Source: Pseudocercospora fijiensis CIRAD86 (lineage: Eukaryota; Ascomycota; Dothideomycetes; Mycosphaerellales; Mycosphaerellaceae). Taken from it: DNA of 64,000 nt. The stretch spans positions 3,769,266 through 3,833,265 of the forward strand of contig NW_006921541.1 of assembly GCF_000340215.1 (NCBI RefSeq), read 5' to 3'. Positions 44,711 through 57,922 of the stretch are shown here, piece after piece (position 1 is the first letter of the stretch; each line of letters starts with the position of its first letter). The position numbers were made by a program, and so were the translations under genes. The notes under the pieces are model-generated. The model was given only the letters and a program-made list of their open reading frames with translations, ran no database searches and was not told where the DNA came from.

Positions 44711-47417
44711 CTAGATTCTATTAATATACAAAAACAACTTCCTAAGCAACTAATCTACTACGCTAACTTACTGCTACTTTAATATACTATAATCCTTACT
44801 AGTAATAACCTTATTAGCTAGTCGATTCTCCTAAACTCCTCCGTAGGTATTAAAGCTATTAGTACTAAAGCACTCTGCCTCGAAGTAAGCTTAATTAATA
44901 AGGAGGTTAGTAGCCTTGTCCTATATAGCCTTCTCCTACTCGCGTAGATAGTCCTTAAGCTCCTCCTTACTAAACTAGAGGATTTGTTTAACTTTGTTCT
45001 AAATAACGTAACTTAACTAAGGAATTCTACCGACTAGGGTATCGGAAATGTAACTAAGGCCTTCGACTAAGATAGTAGTAGGGAAGGCGAACGGTACGAA
45101 GGTGTTAGAACCTAGAAAGGCGGTTAGATTGCGGTACGCCTTAGTAACGTTAGCGACGGTTAGGTTATCGTAGCCCTTAATCTTAGTACCGTCGATAATA
45201 CGAGAGTAGCCTAGGTCGATTAATATACGGTCGCTCTCGGGCTTTAGATTACTATATAGAAGGTATAGTATCTAAATAGAGACTTCGCATTCCTTTAGAG
45301 GGTTAAGGATCTACTAAGCTACCTCGCCTTCGTTAGGCTAACTATCGAATATATAGCCGAGGTCGTCGTTAGTAAGGTACTTGTTAGTAAGCTTACTAAT
45401 CTTGTTTAGTAGAACTAGGCTATAGGCATTAAGCTTCTTAACCTAGTTCTCGAAGACCTCTAGTTCGTATATACCCTTAATAATAGTTAAATAGGTAGTC
45501 TTATTTTTAGATATAAGAGAAACCTTAATACGTAGATAGCTAGTACCCTTACTAGCTACGAGCTTAACTATATCTTATTCGAGACGAGAAGTCTCCTTAG
45601 TAGGGCAGTTCTTATAACCGCTATTACCTACCTTAAAGTACTTAGTAGGCTTAGGGACGGAGATAAGCTCGTATATATAATTAGGTCGAAGGGTAACGGC
45701 TAAGAGCTATAAGGCGGGATGCTAATAGATGATTTAGTTGCTTACTCTATAGGTTTAAAAGTTATTACGGCCTTCCTACTTAGACTTAGGCAGTTTACGT
45801 ATATACTAAAAGAATATACGAAACTTCTCCTATATTAGGTCGACGATAAAAGGAAGGTACGCTCTACGAGGCGACTATATCTAACCGAAGACTCGAGGGA
45901 AGATAGTATTACTAGTCTAACGAAAGCGGTCGAAGGAGGTGCCTTAGCCGAGAATACTAGTAAAGTTAGTATAAGATCGCGAGTAATAGTGCTAGTAGGG
46001 TTAAATATATAGAGTCCTAGAGAGGTCGGGGCGGTAGTAGGACGTCTAGGAAACTAGTTAGTATAACTAGTCTTAAGGGTAGTAAAGGTATCCTAATTAG
46101 TAACCTTGCGACTAATCTTTAATAGGCGACCGACGAGGACACTTGCCTTAGTACTAGTATAGAGACTATAGACCTTAGTAGCCTTCTTAATATAGTTAGT
46201 ATATATAGTAAACCGCTCTTTACCTAGCTTACTAAGGTCGTCGAGCTATTAATAGATAGATAGAGCGGTAGGAGCTTTACCTATAGAGGCCTTAGGAACT
46301 ATATCGATTTCGGTAATAAGATACGTAATAGAGTCGCCCTTATAGGAACTATAGATATTCTTAGTTAATAGGATCGGCGAGAGGCCTCTATCTCTACGCT
46401 CGCTAAAGGAGCCTTCGGAGGAGATATCTTCTAGTAGTATATCTAGTATATTAATATCTAAGTTACTATAGTTAGTACTATAGTTAGTACTATAGTCGGT
46501 ACTAGAAGGAGTACTATACTTCTTAGTAGCCTTACGGAGGGCCTAGCGAGTATACAATGCTTTCTTACGCGCTACTTCGGCCTTAGCGCGCTCGTTTTAA
46601 ACTTCTTAAGAGACCTTATAGTTATAGGTCGAGCGACGATCTTTAGCCTACATTTCTATAGCGAGCGCTAGACTAGTAGCCGTATCGGCCTCTATTTCTA
46701 GGCGAAGAGCCTTACGTTTAAGGATATTAACGATAGGAGCCTCTTAACCTTTAATAATAAAACCTATACTATTAATACGATAGCCCTTCTCTTTTAGTAG
46801 ATCCTTAGTTATCTATACGTTAAGATCGACCTAGACAATCGCATCGTAGTACTTCTTCTAGTAGGCTATCGAAAGTCGTAAGCGAAANNNNNNNNNNNNN
46901 NNNNNNNNNNNNNNNNNNNNNNNNNNNNNNNNNNNNNNNNNNNNNNNNNNNNNNNNNNNNNNNNNNNNNNNNNNNNNNNNNNNNNNNATAGTCCTCCCTA
47001 ATATTCGAAGGCCTAGTCGAGGGTCTTAAAGCGTAAACGAATCTAGGTACTAGCCGTCTCGAGGCTATAGACGATAGGAAAGGCTTATTCGATATCTATA
47101 TCGTTAAGAACCTCGCGCTTAAAGATACGCTTACTAATAGACTAACGTAAGTTGTTTATACCGTACGTAACTAAGATAGTAGCCTTCTTAATATTCCTAT
47201 CGATAATATATAGTAGGGTATAAGCGTTCTAGATCTTTTCTTAAGGATCTTTAAGAGCGGTAACGATCTAGAAGTAGTACTCGAGGCTAGTTATAGTAGC
47301 TAGAGCGCTATCGGATAGGGCTTCGATTAGAACTAGGGCGGCTAGGCTTAGGTTAATAGAAGTAGGTAGGTCGTTACTACTAGTAGCGCCTAGCGGATTT
47401 AGGGCGCTAGAAGACAT
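44711..47417 (-). pseudogene. A2 ORF3: unknown protein
   Basis: Minus-strand equivalent of A1 ORF3, from the ATG at 47417 to the stop near 44711. It keeps the SSAPNPL-like N terminus, the charged stretch and the short repeat near 46460-46500. A gap removes 100 bases. The same ORF in the same place in two independent copies argues that it is an original element gene, although its function is unknown. Confidence 0.7.
46888..46987. other. assembly gap (100 N)
   Basis: Standard-size gap within A2 ORF3. A1 at about 10070-10000 shows what is likely missing. Confidence 0.99.
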
Positions 47418-47835
47418 AGTCGACTAAAGCGGAAGTAGGTTGTAAACGAGTTTGTAAGTATATTGGTTGCTTAATAATAATAATTAAAGGGTTTAGATAG
47501 AAGGGGGGGATAGTTAGGCGGTAGCGAGTTAGTTAGTAATCGAGTAGAAGAAGGAGCCTAGGAAGCTCGCTTTAAATATAGTACGAAGGTAACGTAGTCC
47601 GTATATTCCGCGCTAGTAAAGCAAACGGATAACGGCTATATATAAAAGTAAAGCTATATACGAGACTTCTTTGTTATTAGGGTAGGCTAAAGTTTAACAA
47701 TCGATCTAGCTAATTACTAGTAGCGACTATGCGCCTTTTATTAAACTTTAGCTATTATAGACTCTCGCGTACTCGAAATATAACTAGTTAGTTCGAGTCC
47801 CTAGTAGAAATCTATAGTAGTAAGGCTAGCGGGAC

Positions 47836-47859
47836 TAATAATACCCCCGGGATAGTATT
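47836..47859. repeat. 24 bp CCCSGGG near-palindrome, A2 copy 4
   Basis: TAATAATACCCC C GGGATAGTATTA; upstream of ORF3 on the minus strand. Confidence 0.75.
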
Positions 47860-48287
47860 AGCTTTTCTCTAGAGATACTCGGTAATAAGGAGCAAGTCGC
47901 CTAGGCCTAGCGTAGCTAATTCGTCGATATATTAGCCTATAGTACTACTATTATAGGTATAGCATTACCTTTTCTATTAGCAAGTACGTAAAGGTAGTCC
48001 GTACGTTTACCTTCTTTCTTCTTCTAAATACTAAGCTTAATAGCCTAAGGTCCCTATTCTTAGAGGCTATAGGCCTAGGTTACTATATCTATCTAGGTAG
48101 TAGGAAGGGAGAGGGATAAGGGAACCTCCCTTTCTTAGTTATCCTATATAACTAGTGCTAATTAGGGCAGGAACAGTCTCTAGTAGAGTATCTTATTATA
48201 GTTAATATCTAAGGGTAGTCGCTAGAGTCTAGGAAGCTAGAGGGAAGTAGTCCTAGAGGATAGAGGGTTAGGTTCGGCTATCTTTCT

Positions 48288-48311
48288 AATACTACCCCTA
48301 GGATATTATTA
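48288..48311. repeat. 24 bp CCCSGGG near-palindrome, A2 copy 3
   Basis: AATACTACCCC TAGG ATATTATTA; downstream of pol on the minus strand. Confidence 0.72.
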
Positions 48312-48579
48312 GTAAAACACGCCTCGTATAGTTCTATCTAAGGAAAAGTAAGAGCAAAGGAATAAAGTTATAGTAATATTAATCGAAAGTAAAGGCAAAG
48401 CAAAGGACAATAATAAGATAAACTAAAAGCAACAAACGAGAGTATAAATATTAGTAGGAACGGATAATAGGTAAGGACTAAAGATATAGGGCGGTACTAT
48501 ATTAATAGCGCGGAGAACGATTAATAAGAGTAAGGAAGTAACGTAGTAGAGGTAGATAGAGGCAAGGAAGAGTAAGCAA

Positions 48580-51500
48580 TTATTTAGTCTCGGAGTCGGG
48601 GTCGTTTAATACCTATAATTCTAGGCGGTCTTCGTCGCTAGACTAGTCGAGTTCCTCCTCGGAGTTAGAGTTAGATAGCTAGAAGTCTAGTTTACTATCG
48701 GAATTAATATCGGAAATACTCTACGCGTAATTAATATATATATAACCCTTCCTTTGTTTATAAGTTATTCCTAATAGCTTACTAAGACGTATCTAGGGAT
48801 GCGTATAGTTATTAGGTAGAATAGGATCTGTAATCGCGGTAGGATCCTCCTCCCGATAGGTATCTAAGGTCGGTAGAGGGTCCGTAGAGGTACTAACTTC
48901 TTCTTCGGTCGGAGGAGAGTAGGTAGGTTCTCGTAACTCGACGATCTTCTTTAGGTTAGCCCGAGGGTACGAGTGCTTTAAGGTAGTACTATTAAGTTCC
49001 TAAAGACGGTACGTAGAACTATCGTAAAGGACCTCCTACACTCTATAAGGTCCTTTCTGTTTAAAGGCTAGCTTATAGGAGTAACTATATTCTAGCTTCG
49101 ACCGGTATAAGAGAACTATATCGCTAACCTTTAGAGGTTCCTAATTAATAGTATTATAGTCGTCGAAATACTACTTAGCCTCTTTACGAAGGCGACATTA
49201 TCGAGCAAGTCCCTCCTAAGAAGTAGTAGTTATATCCTTAAGAGCCTTAGTACGTAGAGTAAGGAGATCTACTCTAGTACGAATAGACCCCTAGTCGTAA
49301 ACGCTATACGTACGGTAGGACAACTTAATCGGAAGAATAGCGTCTCTTCTAATTATAAGCTCCGCTAGTATTAGGCTAGTAGTATCGATAACGGTCGTTC
49401 GGTCTACCTAGAGAAGGGCTAGGACGTAGGTAGAGATCGCGACTAATCTATTACCTCTATTAGTTAGCTTAGACAAGGCATCGATTAAAGACCGATAGCC
49501 GCGCTTAACGATAGTATTAGATTAGGGATAGTACGGAGAGATACGAACGTTCTTCGCCCTATACGAAGTAAATAGCGCTTAAACTTCTTTAGCTATATTA
49601 GTCGTCGCGGTATCTAAGATAATTTTATAGGGTATACCCTATCGGTAGAATAGGTCCTTAAATAGGAAGGTAGCTATATTATAGGCGTTAATAGTACTAT
49701 AGCCCTTGCGGAAATAATAGGCTTTAGGCTATCGAGAAAGACCTTCCCGAATAATATAGAGGCTATTATTCTAGCTTAGATAAACCCTATTACCGTACTA
49801 TCGCTTACTAACTAATTAGGTAGCGGGGATACGTAGCTCGCCTAGCCGACGGTAGCTATTTCTAAAATTATACTTAGGATAGCTCTTATAGTAGCGAGAG
49901 ATATTAGCCTATACGCTATCCTACTAGTATCGTCGATAAAGGATATCGAAGGTACCCTCTACTATCTAGTAGCTAAGCTCGTCGTAAACTACGTAAAGGA
50001 TTTCTTATCTTGCTATAGGGTTATTAATAATACGCTAGATAGGTATATTAACTATCGCCTATCGCTAAAGAATGCGATTCTTAACTAGGAATCGTCGAGA
50101 ATAGCGAATAACCCGACGGTACTAACTCTTTAATAGACTAGATACTTTCTTCGTATAGGTTAGAAAGTAGGCGATATAATAGGAGTCGTCGGAGTAGACT
50201 CTATTAAGGATATTATCCCTATCTAATTTATCCGCCTTAGCTTTAGCCTAGTCGCTATTAGTAGTAGGGTTTTTAGGCTACTCGTTAGTTTTATTAGGTT
50301 AGTTACTAGGCTAGTTATTAGGCTAGTTATCGGGCTAGTTGTCGGTAGTAGACCTAGTAATCGCTAGTATAGCGTTAATATAGAAGGTAGTAAAGAAGGT
50401 ACGGTTAATAACCGCGTCGATATCTTCTTCTTCTATTATTTCGGTAATATCCTCTTTTATAGTAGGCCTCCTAGAAAGGCTATCCGGTCTAGTATACTTC
50501 TTCCTAGGAACGTAGAAGACGTCGAAGTTAAACAAATAGATCTAGGTAACCTACCGAGCTATCGTAGAGTTTAGTAGGTTAGAGGCTATACGGTTAAGCT
50601 AATAGACTAGCGTCTAAGTATCGATTTCTAGACGAAAGAATATACTAAAGAGCTATAGCCGGAACTTCTTTAGAGCCTTATAGACTCTAAGGCATTCTCG
50701 CTTACTAGTATCGTATCGGGCCTCGATCGGTTTCTATAGTCCGGAGTCGTACCTAATAGGATAACGTAAGGATAGCTCCTTACGGTTATACTATATTAGT
50801 ATCTCGCTATAGCCTTCCCCGCTCGAGTCGATAGTAATAATTATTAAACCCGTACCCTCTAAGTAGTTAATAGACGTAAGTATAGGTACGCTAACGAGTG
50901 CCTTAGTTACCTTATCCTTAGCCGCTTAGTAAACGGGGGTCTATTCGAACTTAGTATCCTTCTTAAGTAAGGCATATAAGGGCTTATATACTAATATAAA
51001 GTTCTCGACCTAGATATAGAAGTAGGACACTACTCTAAGCTAGGTTCGGATATCCTTCTAATAGGTAGGATCTAGCTAGGATACTATCTTAAGGACCCGT
51101 ATATTATTAGGATAGCGGCCGTTTTTATCGGTTATAAACCCGACAATGTTTATTCGTTTATATAGGAGCTAAAGCTTCTCCCTATATACCGTTAGATTAG
51201 CTCGCTCTAGGTCGTAGAGGACGCTATCGAGGTTCTAGATATATTCGAGAAAGAACCTACGGATACTAGGCTCTACTTCTTTATTATCGTACCTAGCTTT
51301 AGGGCCTTTAATACCGATATCGTCGAGGAAAGGCATCGCTATATAGGAGATATAGGCCGCGAGGACTTAGTTTATAATACGAACGAACTAGGCTACTAAG
51401 TTAGTTGCCCCTTAGGGAAGGGTAGTTTGTCTATATAGCCTAAGAGGTATCTCGAAACTAGTAAGGTCGCGGCTATTAGGGTAAAGAGGAATCTAGTCGT

Positions 51501-52260
51501 AGCCCGAGAAAACGTTAACTAGTAAGGCTATAATACAGTTAGTAAAGGCTTCCGAGAACCTATTAGTCTCCGAAGGAAGGTTAGTATCTCTAATCGTAAC
51601 CGCATTAAACTTTTATATAGCGTTAATTAGACGGTACTTCTTTAGCTCCCTAGGAGCCGTCTTCTTTTAAACTAGGAAGTACGGATTGCGATACGAGGTA
51701 TAGGAAGGCTTAAGTGTACCGGCCTTTACGCGCTGCCGTATTATGTCCTTAACTATACCCCGTAGGCTTAGGTTTAGCTTAAAACCTAGGTAGGCCTAAG
51801 GCTTATATTCGATCGTTCGGATCTTCTATAGAGAGGCAACCTCCGGGTTAATTCTACCTAGGTAAGTAAAATTATATACTAATACGGCTTCGCGATTGTA
51901 TAGAAGCTTATATAGTAGGTTAAGTTTAAGATCCGAAAGCTCTATACTAGGTTTAATCTTCGTAAGCCTTTCCGGTATTAGCCTTAAACCCCTAGGAACG
52001 GTAGAGAACTTTTTAGTAATATATCTCTAATTGTACGGACTATCCCTAGGTAGCAATATTGCTTCCTAATTAAGATACTTTTGTCGCTAGTTAGGATTCC
52101 CGCTAGGATTAGACCTATCGGTAATATATACGCTACCTTTTACGGGCTTAATCTTATTAGCTACCCTCTTATATAGGGTATATATACTAATCGATTGTTA
52201 AACCCGAGCTCTCTCTCTTTATCGTTAGGCTTAGAGATTAGCGTAATAAAACAGCGCGTA
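48580..52260 (-). pseudogene. A2 ORF2: pol
   Basis: RT, RNase H and integrase as in A1. The RT catalytic stretch is near 51310-51340 (MPFLDDIGIKGP on the minus strand). The segment 50335-50535 is open and reads FNFDVFYVPRKKYTRPDS then LSRRP, the end of RNase H. The integrase catalytic Glu is again Lys (NTIVKRGYR near 49500). The stop is at 48580-48582. Confidence 0.87.
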
Positions 52261-52342
52261 AACTTCTTTAGAAGTCTCCTTAAGTCGATAGGTATATAGC
52301 TAGTAGTCCTAATTTATAACGCCGGCGAAAACGTTAGATTCG

Positions 52343-52366
52343 TAATAATACCCCCGGGATAGTATT
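52343..52366. repeat. 24 bp CCCSGGG near-palindrome, A2 copy 2
   Basis: TAATAATACCCC C GGGATAGTATTA, between gag-protease and pol. Confidence 0.75.
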
Positions 52367-52559
52367 AGACTCGCGCTCTAATTAGTTAGTTCGGATAGAC
52401 CCGCGTCTAGTAGTAATACTTACAATAGTATTATTACCTTAACTCGTATATTAGGTAGTCGTTATATTATGCTCGCTATCGCTTCGAGCATTCGTCTTCT
52501 TAGTATAGAACCTAGAAACTTGCCTTAACGTACGGAGCGGCGCACTTCTAGAAATAACC

Positions 52560-55445
52560 TATTTAAGCTATACTAACTTATAGCGTAGATTGCCGGTCTT
52601 ATAACTACGCCGTAGCGTTTCCCGAAGACCGTCTAGAAGTAGCAAGGATATCCTCGTAGGACTTGTAGCTAGTATTGCCGATATAACTAGTAAATACGAC
52701 TTAGTTGCCCTTCTAGTTAGTAATAGTTCCCTCCTAGGAGCTATCGTCGTAGTTGCGCTAAATACCTCGGATTATACGAGACTATAGTCGACTTAGAATA
52801 ATTAGCGTATTTAGGTCGGCGGTAATCTAGAAGGTAAAGGAAAAGCATATACCGAAGGCGTCTACTATAATATTATAGTAAGTACCTACTAGCGTAACCT
52901 CCCTATTTACTTCCTATATACCGAGGGAAATGTCTCTATTTATTAGTAGCCTAAGTTGTTTAGCCTAATGCTTACTTATAATAAGTAACTCCGAACTATT
53001 ATTAAGCATTGCTAGTATCTATTAACTATAGCTCCCGATAGTAACTTAAATATAGATAGCGGGAACGACGGCGAAGGAACGGGTAACTACGGAAATGTCT
53101 ATATTATTAGGGATAGAATAAAGTTCCTTAGGTCGAGGAGGTCCTACTCGACCGATTTGTTAGCTAGTAAACCGGATAGCCTTAATAGAGACTAAAACTA
53201 GAGTAGAGTCGGGATTATTACTATCCCCTCGGCCTATCTCCTTAACTCCCTCTTCGTTAGTATTATCGATAGTTTCTTAGTTCTCGTAGGTTACCGATTC
53301 GCCTTCTACTAACTCTTAGGTACCTAAAAATTTAGGAAGGAACTATAGGGAAGAGACGTCGATATAGTCTTCTCATCCCTATTTTCGTCGGAGGGTAGCG
53401 AGATCTTTTATAAAGGTAGTATCGTTAGGGATTCGGCTCTAGAATAGGTTAGTAGGCAAACCGTACGCTAGTAGCTCTTCTATAGACATATTAGACTTAA
53501 GGTCTAGGAACTATAAAGCCTAGAAGAGAGCGTTTGCCTTTATATCTATAGAGTTAGCTAGGCTAGTACTATACTTGTTTATATACCTATTAAAGCGAAA
53601 GCTCTTTAGATCGGATAACTTCCGCTTATAGGCCGGTAGATTAGCTAGCTCTAGGGTACTACTAATATCGGTAGTAACGTCTTCTATATCGACCTCTAGA
53701 GTCTCTAGGACGACTAGGCTCTCTATAGGTAGGGTACTAGGTACGGTACTAGATCGGGTAGCGCGGTCTATAGCTATCTAGAGAGTCTTAGTTTTAGCGG
53801 TTAACTCTCGTTATTATTTAGCCTTATCGGCCGCCTTGTTCTTTAGTACCTTAGTAGGGGCTGCCGTACTAGGGCGAGTAGGATTCTACGGGCTCTTACC
53901 CTTGTTTTAGGACTAGGTTTAGGACCTTATAGTAGCGTAGATATCTATACTATTCTTAGTAACCGCGTAAATATTAGTAACTACGTCCGGGTCCTAAGAA
54001 ACAAAGTTAACTTTAACGGGCTCGGTAGTACTATTACTACTTCGCTCCTTAACCTATTTAGCCCTAACCTTCTAAGTTTCTCGTTTAGTAATAGCGGCGA
54101 GGGTACTATTCCTAGTATCCTTAAACTCGATCTTACCGCTATACTTCTTTTCTAGAAAGGTCTTTAGCTAAGGCAGCTTCGGGGCTCTCCGATCCTATTC
54201 GAAATTAATCTTATCGCCGGTATCTATATAGTAGAATCGGCTATTTACTTATATAATAAGCTTCCTTTTAAGAAGCTCTTTCTAGATAGGGTAGGACGAT
54301 TAGATATATTTAAACCCGCTATATATCTAGCACTTGCTATCTAAGTTAGAATAGATCTTCCGTATAGCGTAGATATCTACTAAAGGGGCTTTAGGGTAGT
54401 TAGGGTCTAAAACCTAGTAGACTAGTAGTATATCGCCTAGTATAGTAGTATCGATAACTTCCCTAACTCGTTATAATATCTTCGCATTTAGGTTAAGTCG
54501 GGCTAGGGATTTAGCTAAGTCCGTAACGTCTTAAGAGTACTTAGTAATAGTAGGAGTTACGGTCTTAGGACTACTTTACGATTTAGGAAGGAACTTAGGT
54601 CCCTTACTTCCTAAGGCTTCTTTCCTAACCTACGCTAGGTTATTCCGGTCTTCGCCGTAGATAAACTTCCTCGTATCGGCTATACTATTAATATCGGCCT
54701 TAATATATACTAGGACCTCTTTGTATTTCCTAAAGCTCTTAGGATCGGCCTCGCTAAGCTTATAGCGACGGAAGATACGCTAAGCTATAGGCTACGGCAA
54801 TCCCTAGAGGAGTAGCCTCGTTCTCTAAGAGTTTTCGAGGTTACTCTACTCGATACCGTCCGCTAACTCGATAAATTCGCGGACGTACCCCTTTAGGTCG
54901 TTATCCTTAGTGCGCCTTACTAAGTAGAGGGCTTCGAGCTACGCGCGACTGCCTTTAATACGACGGCTATCGCGCTCCCGATACTCCCTTAGAAAGGCTA
55001 ACTTAAAGGTCTCCTAGTTAGTATTAGACTTATCGTCCTTTTCTAGGTAGCTAACTAGGATTCTAAGGGTTCGGTAAAGCTTAGTGCTAGTAGTCCTTAT
55101 AAGGGACCGGATCTTATACTAGTCGGACTCTCTATCGAGCTCGTACTTAATTAAGCCTTCCTTAAAACGCTCTATATATACTATAGCGTTCTACCCTTCG
55201 AATAAGGGATTTATACTACTCCCTAGTTCTAGCGGGCGACGTTTGTTTTAACGGAGAAGCTTAGTTTGCTTCTCAATTATCTTTATAAGGACAGTATAGA
55301 GCGCCTCTAGCGTAGAGAGCGTAGGAGGCTTACTTATATTAACTAGTCGCCGCCTAATTTCTTCGTTAATAGGATTAGGGGCGTTTTCGGATTTAGAGGA
55401 TTCCGCTAATTCTTAATACTCGTTTTCGCTAGAGCTAGAGCTTAT
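52560..55445 (-). pseudogene. A2 ORF1: gag and protease
   Basis: Inverted copy of A1 ORF1. The likely start is the ATA at 55445 (ATG before RIP). The zinc-knuckle region is near 54290-54340 and the protease-like part near 52760-53000. Same interruptions as in A1, with further TAG/TAA. Confidence 0.75.
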
Positions 55446-56253
55446 TCGATTATTATAAAATAGTTAAAATAAAATGCTATATTAAAATAAAATGCTATAT
55501 AAATGTGTTTTTAGTATCTTTAGTTTGTTTAGTTTATTATAATATTACTACGTAAGAGAATAGTATATTAGGCTATTTCTCCTAGTATTACCCCTAGGAT
55601 AGTATTAGGATTTAGCCTCCTAGGGGTCGCCTAACTACCTCTAGGAGCTTAGTTTAGTATTAGACGAAAGCCGCTCGGAGGGAGAGACTATAATCTCTAT
55701 TTATACCTAGATCCTAGAAACTAGCTTATATCTCCTTTAGCTAGGTAGGGGGGCGGTAGCCTTCTTTTTCTAGTAGAAGGCTAAGTACTATCTAAGCGAG
55801 GCTACGAATTTAGGAACGCCCTATCCGATTAATAGAGGACTCCCTAGCTATCCGACCTATAAGCCGTATTTGCTATTAATTAATAGTCTTAGCAAACTAA
55901 GTAAGGCCGATAGGTAATTAGTCTATCTCCTCCTTAGGCGGGGCTTATCTCGAGCAAGCGGTACTAAATAGGTCTTCGACCCGGAGCCGAGTCCTTAGAA
56001 GCTAGCTATAGCTATAGACTAGGCCCTAAGCTATAATAGTCCTAAGGGTTTATAGCTTTTCGGGATTAAAGAGATGCCCTCGTTAAGAGGTTCCTTCGCT
56101 TATCGTAATAGCCTCTTAAGATACTTCTATATCGTCTATATCGTAGGCTCTTATCGTGCCCTCGCTCTAGTTATAGCTATTCGTACCCTAGGACTACCTT
56201 CGATATACCCGAGCCTATTAGATATAAAGAGATAGCCCTACCTTCGGCTTTAA
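55446..56253 (-). other. A2 leader
   Basis: Counterpart of A1 621-1446, no ORF. It contains the near-palindrome at 55584-55606. Confidence 0.6.
55584..55606. repeat. 24 bp CCCSGGG near-palindrome, A2 copy 1
   Basis: AGTATTACCCC TAGG ATAGTATT, upstream of gag on the minus strand. Confidence 0.65.
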
Positions 56254-56320
56254 TAAAGGACGGAAACTAATACTAATACTACTACTAGCAGTAATAGTAT
56301 AGGCTACCGAGGGTAATATA
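56254..56320 (-). repeat. 5' LTR of A2, truncated
   Basis: Only the first 67 bp in this orientation (taaaggacgg to gggtaatata). In full LTRs acctatag follows; here the sequence changes to agttctagacc, the end of D-right. Confidence 0.88.
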
Positions 56321-56420
56321 AGTTCTAGACCTCGTAGTAGTTCGGGTTAGTTTAGTTTAGTTTACTAAGCCGAAACTCTAGTTTGGTTTAGGTTAGTTTA
56401 CTAAGTAACTATATAAGTAG
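56321..56420. repeat. terminal region of D-right
   Basis: tagacctcgtagtagttcgg corresponds to the D-left end at 33360. Subterminal sequence has several gttagttta units. A perfect terminal inverted repeat cannot be drawn because the other end is outside the window. Confidence 0.6.
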
Positions 56421-56507
56421 CTAGTTCGAACTATATAATTTATCGGTTTTTAAGAAGTATACGAATATATACGTAGCTTTAAGCAAGCCTTTTATAAGAC
56501 TTAGCAG

Positions 56508-56530
56508 TATAGCCGGTAGCGTAGCCGGTA
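56508..56530. repeat. D motif cluster 4
   Basis: tatagccggtagcgtagccggta, subterminal. Confidence 0.6.
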
Positions 56531-56755
56531 TTTTTAGTCCTTAGTACTTATAGAATTTTCGAATCCTACTTAGGCTACGTAGTTATATAAAGGTACTTAT
56601 ATAACCTTAAATCTAAAGACAATTAGCTAAGGGCACTAACTAATTAAAAGCATATATATATATATAAGGCATTATAGTTTAGTTCGGAAACTACACTCCT
56701 TAGGTATAAATTTTATCCTTTCGTTTACGGTTTAATTCCCTAACTACTTAGTAGA

Positions 56756-57210
56756 ATGTCTTTATCTAGATCTAGGTAGAACTTATCGATTTCCGTCGAA
56801 GCTCTCCTTAAGAAGTTCTAGCACTTTCCTACTAAACTATACTCTAATATTAAGTACTAGGATAGCTCCTCTCTCGATATCGGTACTATATACGAAACAG
56901 CTATAAGGTAGCTCTATAGGGCGTTCTACTAGTTACTCGCTATACTACGGCCGAATACTAGCTCGTTCCTTAGAACTCTAGGTTATTTAGTAGATATTAA
57001 GGATAGGATAGGTAGTAACTTCGTATTATATAAGGAAGTAGAGGCTACTATAGAGGAGTCCTTTAACCTATAGAAGATAGTAAAAGATATAGAGGTAGCT
57101 ATAGGTCTAGGTACCTAGTTAAATTTCTAGTAGGTAGAGTATAAGGATATTTAGTAGGAGTATTAGGTAGAGTTGCGAAAGTAGGTATATAATATAGTCT
57201 AGAGAATAGG
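56756..57210 (+). pseudogene. D: small unknown ORF, opposite strand to its neighbours
   Basis: Starts at ATG 56756 (MSLSRSRxNLSISVEALLKKF) and reads through TAG codons for about 150 residues (RPNTSSFLRTLGYLVDIKD, then EVEATIEESFNL). It ends near 57210 or continues after an intron. The stops fit Trp or Gln codons. No family is recognised. It is convergent with the H3-like gene at 57606. Confidence 0.42.
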
Positions 57211-57345
57211 GATAATGCCTATAACTATAAGTATTAGGTTCTTTAATCTTCCTCCTTTTTTCCTTATTTTCTTTTTATAAAAATCTAAACTAATACAAAT
57301 TAACTAGAATGTCTATCTTCTTTTAGTTCTTTATAAGACCTAGCA

Positions 57346-57380
57346 GCGTAGCCGGCAGCGTAGCCGGCAGCGTAGTCGGC
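57346..57380. repeat. D motif cluster 5
   Basis: Three units of cgtagccggcag between the small ORF and the H3-like gene. Confidence 0.6.
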
Positions 57381-57691
57381 CTTTTTACTTCTAAGCACTA
57401 ACGGGTTTTTCGAAGACTTCTATTCTATACGGCTAATAAAGTATACTATACTATATAGGTATGCTTAGAGAGTATTTAGAGCGCGGTATATAGCGCCGTA
57501 TAATAGCGGCTTATTTCGTATATAGAAAAGCTTATAGACGATACTACGAACATCCTTCCTACTAGTATATCTATCCTATCTAGCACTATCTCGAATATAG
57601 ACATTCTAGCCTTTTAGAATCTAATCGAGTGCTTTAAAATCCTTGTCTATAATCGTTATACGCTTCGCGTAGATAGCTATAAGGTTAACCG

Positions 57692-57739
57692 CTAAAATAG
57701 TATTAGTATAGTCCGAAAAGAGGTAGAAGAGAAATATAC
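57692..57739 (-). other. intron 2 of H3L-2 (48 bp)
   Basis: Minus strand gtatat to ttttag with tactaatac as branch site. Removing it joins RIFE to NLIAIYAKR, as in H3. Confidence 0.82.
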
Positions 57740-57922
57740 ATTCGAAGATACGAACTAGGTAGGCTTCTATAGCCTCTTAAAGGGCGCCTATCGCGGAGGC
57801 TTAGAAGCGAAGGTCCGTTCTATAATTCTAGGCAATTTCGCGAATAAGTCGTTAGAAAGGAGCTTTACGGATTAGGAGCTTAGAACTCTTCTAATACTGC
57901 CGAATCTTACGGAGGGCTACGG

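Larger units (their letters stand above)
47418..48579 (-). other. A2 spacer between pol and ORF3
   Basis: Counterpart of A1 8307-9434. No ORF; two near-palindromes. Confidence 0.6.
44287..56320 (-). mobile_element. LTR retrotransposon family A, copy A2 (5' LTR truncated)
   Basis: Inverted copy of A1 with the same three ORFs, leader, spacers and five near-palindromes. It is inserted in C3. Its 5' LTR keeps only about 67 bp (56254-56320) before the end of D-right begins. The remainder of that LTR should lie beyond the far end of D-right. A 100 bp gap lies in ORF3. RIP is heavy throughout. Confidence 0.92.
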
